From Candidatus Sulfopaludibacter sp. SbA3 (GTDB lineage: Bacteria; Acidobacteriota; Terriglobia; Bryobacterales; Bryobacteraceae), in NCBI GenBank assembly GCA_945861255.1, contig CAMAUG010000165.1, positions 1 through 8,480 of the forward strand: DNA of 8,480 nt. Reading direction: 5' to 3'. Made by a program: the position numbers and the translations under genes. Below the pieces are notes generated by a model that was not told the DNA's origin, made no database searches, and saw only the letters and a program-made list of their open reading frames with translations. Each line of letters opens with the position of its first letter. Position 1 is the stretch's first letter. Positions 1 through 6,437 of this stretch are shown here, piece by piece.

Positions 1-1
1 C

Positions 2-121
2 CGTCTCAAACAATCCGGCATGTTCTGGACCGTCCGTGGCGCCAACGCCATCATCGCCCTGCGATGTTGTCATCTCAACGGTCGCTTCGAGGATTACTGG
101 GAGTCCCGGCGTGCGGCCTGA
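2..121 (+). CDS. ISKra4-type transposase, C-terminal end (partial, cut by window edge)
   Basis: Reading from base 2, the plus strand gives 39 codons ending in TGA at 119-121. The peptide contains MFWTVRGANAIIALRC and then NGRFEDYWESRRAA. This matches, from memory, the conserved C-terminal ending of ISKra4-family transposases (W-x-VRGANAIIALR followed by GRFEDYWE). The family carries out DNA cutting and joining for its own insertion sequence. Everything upstream lies outside the window, so it cannot be said whether the element is complete or a remnant. The reading frame is clean up to the stop. It is the only plus-strand gene here and faces the minus-strand genes tail to tail. The element's right end should lie between the stop and about base 180, where a GC-rich inverted repeat occurs. 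Family assignment is fairly sure; element integrity is unknown. Confidence 0.75.
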   Translation, partial: RLKQSGMFWTVRGANAIIALRCCHLNGRFEDYWESRRAA

Positions 122-136
122 TTCCACTTCTATGTC

Positions 137-163
137 GCCCACCCTCCCAGGAGTGGGGTGGGC
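137..163. repeat. GC-rich inverted repeat after the transposase stop
   Basis: GCCCACCC (137-144) is perfectly complementary to GGGTGGGC (156-163), with an 11-base spacer. It begins 16 bases after the transposase stop codon and ends 17 bases before the stop of the convergent secreted-protein gene. A TTTT run occurs a little further on (172-175), not directly after the stem. It could be part of the subterminal end of the insertion sequence or a bidirectional transcription barrier. The arms are seen directly; the role is inferred. Confidence 0.5.
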
Positions 164-179
164 CTGGGCCATTTTGGGG

Positions 180-1031
180 CTACGGTTCAAAGACGATGGT
201 GGAATCCGCCGATGTTTTCCGGAAGCGGCGGTTGTCGAGTGAAAGCGTGATGGTTCGGCGGTACGACCAAAACAATCTGAGCCTGAACTCAGTTCCGTAA
301 CTGGTTGGAAACCATACACCATCACTCAGGCGGGTGTACGTGATGGAAAAGCCCGCCTGCCGGACGTTGGACCCAAGCGCCGTGCGAACCCACCAGGGAA
401 CTCCGTGAGCCAAGTGGGTGTCAATGCGAACCGGGAAAAATTCTTGACGGTCTATCAGCGCTTCGCCCTTCCAGCCCGGGCAATCGGCGTTGCCGGACTT
501 GCACTTCTTCAGATCCGGTTGGAAATCGATGCGGTAGACGGCACGCCCCGCCACCTGGCTGCTCTCCCGGAGAGTGAACCGATAATACGGGATCTGGGCG
601 CTGCGCAGCGGGAAGAGGTCCAACTTGACGCCGTCCCTCGATTTCTTATCATCCACTAGCGATTCGATCAAACTGTCCATCAACTCGCCGTCGAGGTCGA
701 GGTTACCCCGCCGGAACTTGGCTTCCTGGTAGGAAACCAAACCCGCTCCCTGGCGGTAGGATCCGGCGAACCGCACCAATGTTTTCTTTGTACCGGACGA
801 GGTAGGGAGCACCTCGTATTCGCGATCCTCCTGGCGGGCCACCTTTCCATCGGATTGAATCAGCTTCATGCGCAGCGCCTGCTCGTAAAGGTAGCGGTTC
901 CGGGCCTCCGTGCTTCGCTCCATGTTGGAGGCGGCCTTTGCCATGATCTCGGCCGCCGCGGGAGGGGCCTGCCCCCGCAGGGCGAATGCGAATGCGCATG
1001 GGATCAGGTAACGGACGTAACGGGAGGGCAT
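180..1031 (-). CDS. Secreted protein of unknown function, possibly LolA/outer-membrane lipoprotein-sorting-like
   Basis: 283 residues, ATG start, TAG stop. The N-terminus (RYVRYLIPCAFAFALRGQA) looks like a short Sec signal peptide, with likely cleavage near residues 20-27, so the mature protein should be periplasmic or exported. There is no convincing lipobox. The body alternates beta-strand-like stretches with charged turns and has paired cysteines C177 and C184 that could form a disulfide. The ending (tyrosine/arginine-rich strands, then STIVFEP) recalls acidobacterial proteins with a LolA/LolB-like half-barrel fold, but I cannot name a family firmly. It lies 58 bases downstream of the response regulator on the same strand with no obvious terminator between, so it is probably the last gene of the kinase-regulator operon. 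No clear Shine-Dalgarno precedes the ATG. It may be a target or sensed partner of the two-component system; that is inference. Confidence 0.8.
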   Translation of the reverse strand: MPSRYVRYLIPCAFAFALRGQAPPAAAEIMAKAASNMERSTEARNRYLYEQALRMKLIQSDGKVARQEDREYEVLPTSSGTKKTLVRFAGSYRQGAGLVSYQEAKFRRGNLDLDGELMDSLIESLVDDKKSRDGVKLDLFPLRSAQIPYYRFTLRESSQVAGRAVYRIDFQPDLKKCKSGNADCPGWKGEALIDRQEFFPVRIDTHLAHGVPWWVRTALGSNVRQAGFSITYTRLSDGVWFPTSYGTEFRLRLFWSYRRTITLSLDNRRFRKTSADSTIVFEP

Positions 1032-1089
1032 AAATATCGCTCTGGTGAAGAAACGAAACCAGCCGCGCCCAAGTTCCCTTAAATGCGGT

Positions 1090-2565
1090 CTACGCTCCGC
1101 GCTTCTTCACGTCGATGTTCAGACGTTTGATCTTCTGGTTGAGCGTGGAGAGCGGAATACGGAGGGTTTCCGCGGCGGCGGTCTGGCTCCAGTCGGACTT
1201 TTCAAGCTGCTCCATGATGGTACGGCGCTCGAAATCGGCCACCACTTCAAACAACGACGCGTCGGCCGCCAGGTGGCCGCTCTCATCGCGCCGGATGCGC
1301 AGGCCGCGCGCTTCCATCAAGTGCTCCGGCAGCACGGCGGCGGATACGGCGGGTTGCGCGGCCAGCACCACGGCACGCTCCACCACGTTTTCCAGCTCGC
1401 GCACGTTGCCCGGCCAGGAGTGATCCATGAGAATCTGCATGGCGTCGGGCTCGAAATAAAGGCGTGAGCGGCGATGCTCGTCCAGGTACTTTTCATTCTC
1501 CCGGCAATACTTGTCGAAGAAATGTTGCACCAGCGCGGGGATGTCTTCCTTGCGGTCCCGCAAGGCGGGCAGCGCCAGGTTGATGACGTTAAGCCGGTAG
1601 TAGAGATCTTCGCGGAACTTCCCCTCCTCCACCAGCTTTTTCAAGTCGGCGTTGGTGGCGGCGACAATGCGCACGTCTACCTTCACGGTTTCCGCCGACC
1701 CCAGCGGCATGAACTCGCGCTCCTGAATCACGCGCAGCAGCTTGGTCTGGGTTTCAAGCGAGATGGTCCCGATTTCGTCGAAGAAGATGGTCCCGCGGTC
1801 AGCCGTTTCAAAATACCCCTTGCGTGAAGCTACGGCACCGGTAAAGGCGCCCCGCACATGGCCGAACAAGGCACTTTCCAACAGATCCGGCGGCACCGAG
1901 CCCGAATGCACCGGCACGAATGGATGCCCCGCGCGCGCCGAGTGCGCGTGGATCGCGTTCGCGATCAACTCTTTGCCGGTTCCGGTTTCGCCGGTGATCA
2001 GGATGGTCGCCCGGCTGCCCGCCACCTGGCCCACCAGATCGAAGATCTTGAGCATGCGCTCGCTCTTGCCCACGATGTTCGGGAAGCTATAGCGCTGGCG
2101 TAGCGCGCGCTTGAGCTCCGTGTTTTCCCGCTCCAACCGCCGCTTGGAGATCATGCGGTCGATCTCAATCAGCAGTTTTTCGTTGTCCCAGGGCTTGGAG
2201 AAATAGTCGTTGGCGCCGCGCTTGAGGGCATTCACCGCCACTTCAATGGACCCGTAGGCGGTGATCAGGAAAATGGGCGTCTCCACATCGCGCGCCCGTA
2301 CCTCTTCCAGAACCTGCATGCCGCTCTTGTCCGGCATCATCAGATCCAGCAGAACCAGATCGAACGCCGATTTCTCCAGCCGCTTCATGCCCTCGGCGGC
2401 GTTGGCCGCCAGATCGACGCGGTAACCTTCGGAGGTCAGCAGCGTTTCCAAACTTTCCCGTATATCCGGCTCGTCGTCGATCACCAGCACGTGGCCGCGC
2501 GCGGTTTCAGGCGCAAGGACGTCGGCGGCCAGATCGGCGAAAGGCTCAGGAAGCGAGGTTGGCAT
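1090..2565 (-). CDS. NtrC-family sigma-54-dependent response regulator
   Basis: 491 residues in the standard three-domain order. Receiver (about 24-138): acidic pocket D30/D31, phospho-acceptor D74 in LLDLMMPDKSG, T102 and K124 all present. AAA+ domain (about 162-392): Walker A GETGTGKE at 192-199, sigma-54-contact loop GAFTGA at 239-244, Walker B FFDEIG at 261-266, arginine-finger region REDLYYRL at 318-325, and WPGNVREL at 384-391. C-terminal Fis-type helix-turn-helix (about 446-484), ending in TLNQKIKRLNI. The intact GAFTGA loop means it should open sigma-54 RNA polymerase promoters by ATP hydrolysis when phosphorylated. The gene starts inside the kinase gene (20-base overlap) with no good Shine-Dalgarno, which suggests translational coupling to the kinase, its obvious partner. 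Family assignment is near certain. The regulated genes are not known; the adjacent sigma-54-like site suggests self-activation. It is of the ZraR/AtoC type, but no specific symbol is justified. Confidence 0.97.
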   Translation of the reverse strand: MPTSLPEPFADLAADVLAPETARGHVLVIDDEPDIRESLETLLTSEGYRVDLAANAAEGMKRLEKSAFDLVLLDLMMPDKSGMQVLEEVRARDVETPIFLITAYGSIEVAVNALKRGANDYFSKPWDNEKLLIEIDRMISKRRLERENTELKRALRQRYSFPNIVGKSERMLKIFDLVGQVAGSRATILITGETGTGKELIANAIHAHSARAGHPFVPVHSGSVPPDLLESALFGHVRGAFTGAVASRKGYFETADRGTIFFDEIGTISLETQTKLLRVIQEREFMPLGSAETVKVDVRIVAATNADLKKLVEEGKFREDLYYRLNVINLALPALRDRKEDIPALVQHFFDKYCRENEKYLDEHRRSRLYFEPDAMQILMDHSWPGNVRELENVVERAVVLAAQPAVSAAVLPEHLMEARGLRIRRDESGHLAADASLFEVVADFERRTIMEQLEKSDWSQTAAAETLRIPLSTLNQKIKRLNIDVKKRGA

Positions 2566-5545
2566 TTGCGGTGGTGAGTTCAGGTTCGGCGGTCAGTGCC
2601 GGCAGCGCGGCGGCTTCGGCTGCCGTGTTGGATAAAGACGCGGCGTGCAGCGGCGGCGTACTCAGAGTAAGTTCCGGGAAAGATAACTCGAAGCGCGTAC
2701 CGGCGCCCGGTTCGCTGTTCACGGCGATATCGCCGCCATGCTCGCGCACAATTCCGTAACTCACCGACAGGCCCAGGCCGGTGCCTTTCTTGGCGGCCTT
2801 GGTGGTGAAGAACGGATCGAAGATACGCGACAAGTGTTCCGGCGAAATGCCCGCGCCCGAATCCGCGATCGTGACGCGGACCAGCCCATCGCGGCCCCCG
2901 GCCTTTACCGTCGTCTTTACAGCCAGATTCCCGCCGCCTTCCATGGCATCGCGGGCGTTTAGAAACAGATTCAGGAAAACCTGCTGCAAGCGGCCGGCGT
3001 TGCCCCGGATGCGCGGCAGCACCGGTTCGAACGACGCACGCACCTTCACGCCGGCGTTGCCGAGCTGGTGCTCCACCAGCGTGAGCGTTTCCTGGAGTAC
3101 CTTGTTCAAGTCCACGCTGACGAATTCAGTCGGTGACGTGCGCGAAAAGTTCAGCAGCGAATTCACGATCTCGCTCGCTCGGAACGTCTGCTTGGCGATT
3201 TTTTCAAGCAGCGGCGCTTTCTGCGCGTCGCCGGATATCTGCTTGGCCAGCATCTGCGCGTAGGTGGAAATCACCGCCAGCGGCGTATTCACTTCATGCG
3301 CCACGCCCGCCGCCAGCAGACCAATGGAGCTGAGCTTGTCGGCCTGCACCAGTTTGCTTTCCAGTTCGGCGCGATCCGTGATGTCCTCGAAAATAATCAG
3401 CCGCCCGATGTGCGCGCCTTCCCTGGAAATCAAAGGCGCAACGGCGATGTTCAGCGTTGTTTCTCGAGGGCGCAGCAAGAACTTGTAAATGTTATGAACA
3501 GAACCATTCGACGCCCCTGCAATGGCGGCGCACAGGTCGGCAGGGAATAATTCGCTCAACGCGCGCCCCACGGCGTCGGCCCTGGGAATGCCCGTCAGTT
3601 TTTCGATCTGCGAGTTCCAGCTTTCCACGCGGTCTTCCAAATCCGCCGCCAGAATGCCGACGTGGATGGATTCGACGATGTTCTCCGAGAATTCCTTCAA
3701 CCGCTCATACTCTTCGGCCTTTTGTTCGAGCGACCGGTACAGCAGGGAATTATCGATGGCGATGCCGACGTAGCCCGAGAGCGTCACCAGCAATTCCACG
3801 TCGTCGCTTGAAAGGAAGTCCCCGCTTTCAGTGCGGCTCACGCCCAGATAGGCGATGGTCCGTCCGCGCGCCGTGCATGGCAGATAGTACGTGAGTTCCA
3901 GTTCCGCGATGGTGCGCCGCACGGCGACCGGGAGATCGTGGGTGACCACGTCGAGCGTGTGCCGGGTACGCTCGAAAAACAGGTACGGCCGTTTCGGCGC
4001 GGCCGTCAAAAAGCTTAGGTCCAAGTCGGGCGAAACGTGCTGGGTTTGCGGGCCTTGGCGGTTGCTGGCGAGCTCCAAACGGAACTCCTGAGCGTTCTCA
4101 TTCCACACAAAGACCGCCACGTGCCGGATGCCCAGTGTGCGGATCAGCCGGTCCGCGACGGTTTCCAGCATTTCACTCAGATCGGTGGGCGAGCCCAGTT
4201 CGCGCGCGAATTCGATCAGCGTGCGCCGGTAATCGTAGCGGTCTTTGTAGAAGTAGTACCGGTCCAGCTGTTCCTGAATCCAGTTGCGAATGGGCTGGAA
4301 GACGAAGGCGGCGATCAGGATGAGGGCCACCAGCGCCGTACCGCTGACGTCGCCCGTGCGGCTCACCGAAAAAACCAGCCCGTAAAAGATTCCGAGCACC
4401 GCCAGCGTGGCCAACGTATAAACGTAGCCTTCCTGGAAGATGATGTCCACATCCATTAAGCGGTAACGCAGAATCGCGTAGGCCCAGGTGAGCGGGATAA
4501 ACGGCAGCGAGAGCACCGCAAGATTCATCCCGGATGTGGGCGGAACCCCCATCATGTAAGGGATCGCGTAAATGGCCGCGAACGGCACGATACCCACGAA
4601 CGCACCGTTGCGCAGCCACGTTAGTTGCTTGCGGATTATGGGGTCGTCGGCATGGCGCAGTTGCAGGTGCAGCACCACGCCGCCCGCGAAGTACATGGCG
4701 CAGAGGACTCCCAGCCATGCGCGGTCGAACAACCAACGCATTTCGATCAGCGGCGCGGCCGTGGACACCCATCCGAAGATAAAGCTCACTTGCGCCGCTA
4801 ACAACAAGGCGCCCGGCGCATAGACCAACGCCGCCAGCGTCCGCCCACGCAGCCCCTGAAAGAGCCGCAGCCCGTGAAAGAGCCGCTGCAATGACTGCGG
4901 CGCCTTCATCGGCTCCGGAAACACGAGACAAAAATGGAGGAAAAGCGCCGGCGCCAGATATCCAGCCACCACGTTGCCCAGGTAAACCACTTTGTCAAAA
5001 TTGTTGAGCTTGCCCGAATAGTGGAACGTGGAAAGGATGAAGCTGGTCAAGCACAGCAGGAAGAAATGCAGCGCCCGCGGAGCGCCGCCCCGGCGGAAGT
5101 AGACGAACAACCCGATGGCCAGGTACACCGCGCCCACCGCGTACTGGTAGTATATGGCCCGGTCGCGCGGCGCTTCGCCGATAATCAGGCTGGAAACCAC
5201 CTCCACACCTTCATGCCGGACCTTGTACTCGGTCTTCTTCCAAGCCCCCAGCCGCGCCAGAATCGCCGTAACGTCCAGACCGTTCTGCACGGGGACGTCG
5301 GCGATGGTCACCAACGCATCGCCTTTGTGGATTCCCGCCTTCTCAGCCGGGCTACCCGGAGCGACATAGATGGCCACCACCTGTGGATTGCTGCTGGGAC
5401 CGGGCGTTCTTTCTTCCCATGTCACCCCGTCATCGGGTAACTGAAACAGGCCCTGCTGCTGGAGGTTGATCGCCGCGGCGACCACCGCCGCCACCGTCAT
5501 CACCACCAGCAACGCGCTGACGAGTTGTTGCTTAAGCTCCCTCAT
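2546..5545 (-). CDS. PDZ-domain multi-span membrane sensor histidine kinase (GAF-PAS-HisKA-HATPase)
   Basis: 999 residues from the ATG at 5543-5545. Order: one membrane anchor (8-28), periplasmic PDZ domain (46-122; APGSPAEKAGIHKGD), about nine further spans (130-418), GAF (447-600), PAS (615-722), HisKA (734-802) with phospho-accepting H750 in AGVAHEVNTPL, HATPase (847-959). The N box (N859, N863), G1 (DSGAGI from D895), F box (IFDPFFTTK) and G2 (GTGLGL) are intact, so it should be an active kinase. The HEVNTPL form resembles NtrB-type partners of NtrC regulators. Ten spans put both the N-terminus and the kinase core in the cytoplasm. The last 40 residues are an alanine-rich tail whose gene end overlaps the regulator start. 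An in-frame GTG at 5567-5569 would add 8 residues; I prefer the ATG because it follows a purine-rich stretch, leads straight into the anchor, and fits the candidate promoter. The PDZ ligand is unknown; peptide or misfolded-protein sensing is a guess. Confidence 0.96.
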   Translation of the reverse strand: MRELKQQLVSALLVVMTVAAVVAAAINLQQQGLFQLPDDGVTWEERTPGPSSNPQVVAIYVAPGSPAEKAGIHKGDALVTIADVPVQNGLDVTAILARLGAWKKTEYKVRHEGVEVVSSLIIGEAPRDRAIYYQYAVGAVYLAIGLFVYFRRGGAPRALHFFLLCLTSFILSTFHYSGKLNNFDKVVYLGNVVAGYLAPALFLHFCLVFPEPMKAPQSLQRLFHGLRLFQGLRGRTLAALVYAPGALLLAAQVSFIFGWVSTAAPLIEMRWLFDRAWLGVLCAMYFAGGVVLHLQLRHADDPIIRKQLTWLRNGAFVGIVPFAAIYAIPYMMGVPPTSGMNLAVLSLPFIPLTWAYAILRYRLMDVDIIFQEGYVYTLATLAVLGIFYGLVFSVSRTGDVSGTALVALILIAAFVFQPIRNWIQEQLDRYYFYKDRYDYRRTLIEFARELGSPTDLSEMLETVADRLIRTLGIRHVAVFVWNENAQEFRLELASNRQGPQTQHVSPDLDLSFLTAAPKRPYLFFERTRHTLDVVTHDLPVAVRRTIAELELTYYLPCTARGRTIAYLGVSRTESGDFLSSDDVELLVTLSGYVGIAIDNSLLYRSLEQKAEEYERLKEFSENIVESIHVGILAADLEDRVESWNSQIEKLTGIPRADAVGRALSELFPADLCAAIAGASNGSVHNIYKFLLRPRETTLNIAVAPLISREGAHIGRLIIFEDITDRAELESKLVQADKLSSIGLLAAGVAHEVNTPLAVISTYAQMLAKQISGDAQKAPLLEKIAKQTFRASEIVNSLLNFSRTSPTEFVSVDLNKVLQETLTLVEHQLGNAGVKVRASFEPVLPRIRGNAGRLQQVFLNLFLNARDAMEGGGNLAVKTTVKAGGRDGLVRVTIADSGAGISPEHLSRIFDPFFTTKAAKKGTGLGLSVSYGIVREHGGDIAVNSEPGAGTRFELSFPELTLSTPPLHAASLSNTAAEAAALPALTAEPELTTANANLAS

Positions 5546-5588
5546 CTCACTGCGCCCCAAAACGGACACTTCACCGTGGCTTTACCAG

Positions 5589-5604
5589 TGCAAGTGGGCT
5601 ACCA
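5589..5604 (-). promoter_or_regulatory. Candidate sigma-54 (-24/-12) promoter of the kinase-regulator operon
   Basis: The minus strand reads TGGTAGCCCACTTGCA. Compared with the sigma-54 consensus TGGCAC-N5-TTGCA, the -12 part (TTGCA) is perfect, the -24 part keeps TGG and the A (4 of 6), and the GG-N10-GC spacing is exact. Transcription would start near 5578, giving a leader of about 33 bases to the kinase ATG at 5545 but only about 9 to the alternative GTG. The operon encodes a sigma-54 activator, so a self-activating loop is plausible. A single imperfect match in a short region can arise by chance. Confidence 0.42.
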
Positions 5605-5616
5605 CTTTTTGTAGCC
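5592..5616. repeat. Two overlapping inverted repeats over the -24 region
   Basis: AAGTGG (5592-5597) pairs with CCACTT (5602-5607) across a 4-base loop. GGCTAC (5597-5602) pairs with GTAGCC (5611-5616) across 8 bases. Both are perfect 6-bp arms and share bases, so the two hairpins exclude each other. They sit over and just upstream of the candidate -24 element, where a bound protein could block or shape promoter use. If the transcript began further upstream they could instead act as an RNA switch. The arms are seen directly; the function is inferred. Confidence 0.45.
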
Positions 5617-5698
5617 AACGTTTTCCACTGATATTATGGCACTTCCGAGATTGAGAGCAGGTGATATCCGCATTACGGGAGATCATCTATGTTGGTCG

Positions 5699-5722
5699 GT
5701 ATAAATATACAGAAAAATGTAT
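5699..5722. promoter_or_regulatory. AT-rich dyads, possible enhancer site for the NtrC-type regulator
   Basis: GTATA-AA-TATAC (5699-5710) and ATACA-GAAAAA-TGTAT (5707-5722) are overlapping perfect inverted repeats just after the vapC stop. Counting from the inferred start near 5578 they lie about 120-145 bases upstream, the usual distance for an NtrC-type upstream activator site. The stretch is far more AT-rich than its surroundings. It could equally be a loose terminator region for the toxin-antitoxin transcript or a sigma-70 promoter zone. Confidence 0.3.
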
Positions 5723-5733
5723 CCGATTGAAAA

Positions 5734-6174
5734 TTATTGGGCGACTTGGGAAGTCAGCACTTCCGCATCTCCGCTTGTTCGGAGACGGGCGTCGAAGGTG
5801 AGAAGCTTTGCCTTATGGAGGCGAGCAACGTACAGCAGATAGAAATCGGTTACCTGCCGGTGACCCATGGCACGCGTGAACGCCGAAGTGAATTCGACGG
5901 GCTGTGGTAAGGCCTCCACGTAAACATGCGCGGCGTCTTGAACCATTTTGGCAAGCAGCGTGGCGGCGGACGCCGGCGTCATCGCTGGCGTAACAGCGGC
6001 TGGATTGGACGATAACCGAATGAATCCGAGCTGGGTGAGCGCGCACGTGGCCCATTGATGCCCGGCTTGCTCCATCCGGCGCGTGGCAGCGGCATGAAAG
6101 GGGTGATTCGGCCACGCGAGCGCCAGCAGGACGTTTACATCCAACAGGAGCAGTTTAGAAGAGTCCTTCTTCAT
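5734..6174 (-). CDS. vapC: VapC-type PIN-domain toxin (putative ribonuclease)
   Basis: 146 residues, a usual PIN-domain length. Conserved acidic positions are visible: D12 in LLLLDVNVLLALAW, D110 in GHRQVTDFYLLYVARLH, and D128 in LLTFDARL. The central motif reads TQLGFIRLSSN (47-57), the form found in the Mycobacterium-type PIN subfamily, in which the usual glutamate of this region is absent. Family members are magnesium-dependent ribonucleases that cut tRNA or other RNA and stop growth until bound by the antitoxin. The ATG lies within the last codons of the upstream antitoxin gene (20-base overlap), which argues for coupled translation and sets the start. No strong terminator follows; an AT-rich gap leads into the kinase operon. 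Family assignment is firm; the RNA target cannot be read from sequence. Confidence 0.92.
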   Translation of the reverse strand: MKKDSSKLLLLDVNVLLALAWPNHPFHAAATRRMEQAGHQWATCALTQLGFIRLSSNPAAVTPAMTPASAATLLAKMVQDAAHVYVEALPQPVEFTSAFTRAMGHRQVTDFYLLYVARLHKAKLLTFDARLRTSGDAEVLTSQVAQ

Positions 6175-6394
6175 CGATGATCCGCTGCAACTTCGCCACG
6201 GAAATCATGGGCGCATCCGCGGGAATTTCGAACGTGGGAAACCGGCGCGACTTCTGGCGGGCGGCCGGCGGAGGCGGCCGTAAACCGCGCCGCGCCAGTT
6301 CGGAGAGCACCTGGCCCAGCCGTTTCCCGGAAGTCTGGGACATTTGCATCGCCGCTTCGTAGATATCGGGATCGAGAGTGACCGTGGTCCGCAT
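6155..6394 (-). CDS. vapB: VapB-type ribbon-helix-helix antitoxin
   Basis: 79 residues. The N-terminus (MRTTVTLDPDIYEAAMQMSQ onward to about residue 38) has the pattern of a ribbon-helix-helix DNA-binding domain: a short beta strand, then two helices ending in SELARRGL. A proline- and arginine-rich linker (39-51) leads to a C-terminal segment (IPADAPMISVAKLQRIIDEEGLF) that should wrap around and inhibit the toxin, as known for VapB proteins. It directly precedes and overlaps vapC, the usual antitoxin-first order. GGAAG lies one base before the ATG, closer than an ideal ribosome site. Family members repress their own operon together with the toxin; a tandem 8-mer in the 43-base gap upstream is the likely operator. 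Assignment rests on pattern and context. Confidence 0.87.
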   Translation of the reverse strand: MRTTVTLDPDIYEAAMQMSQTSGKRLGQVLSELARRGLRPPPPAARQKSRRFPTFEIPADAPMISVAKLQRIIDEEGLF

Positions 6395-6402
6395 GCTTCC
6401 AG

Positions 6403-6430
6403 CTTGATACAGCGATGTAGCGATGTCAAG
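6403..6430. promoter_or_regulatory. Tandem 8-mer within a short dyad: candidate vapBC operator
   Basis: The plus strand has AGCGATGT twice in immediate tandem (6411-6418, 6419-6426), flanked by CTTGA (6403-6407) and its complement TCAAG (6426-6430). It fills most of the 43-base gap between the cytochrome stop and the antitoxin ATG. On the minus strand a TTGACA hexamer (6429 to 6424) is embedded, followed 14 bases later by TATCAA, a weak -35/-10 pair with short spacing. Repeated short boxes over the promoter are typical operators for ribbon-helix-helix antitoxins. The repeats are seen directly; the operator role is inferred. Confidence 0.42.
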
Positions 6431-6437
6431 ATACTGG

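Noticed and set aside
36..300. Plus-strand open frames of 68 and 78 codons near the left edge
   Set aside because: They overlap the transposase end and the secreted-protein gene in other frames and resemble no protein; the frame from base 2 has the recognisable motif.
4173..4931. Long open frame on the minus strand (252 codons)
   Set aside because: It lies wholly inside the kinase gene in another frame, and its arginine/alanine/glycine-rich composition is that of a GC-rich shadow.
5592..5610. AAGTGG-GCTA-CCACTTTTT as an intrinsic terminator on the plus strand
   Set aside because: The shape fits a weak terminator, but no plus-strand gene lies upstream, and on the minus strand there is no trailing U-run.
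5636..5653. Plus-strand TGGCAC as a second sigma-54 promoter
   Set aside because: The -24 box is perfect but there is no GC at the required 10-base spacing, and no plus-strand gene follows.
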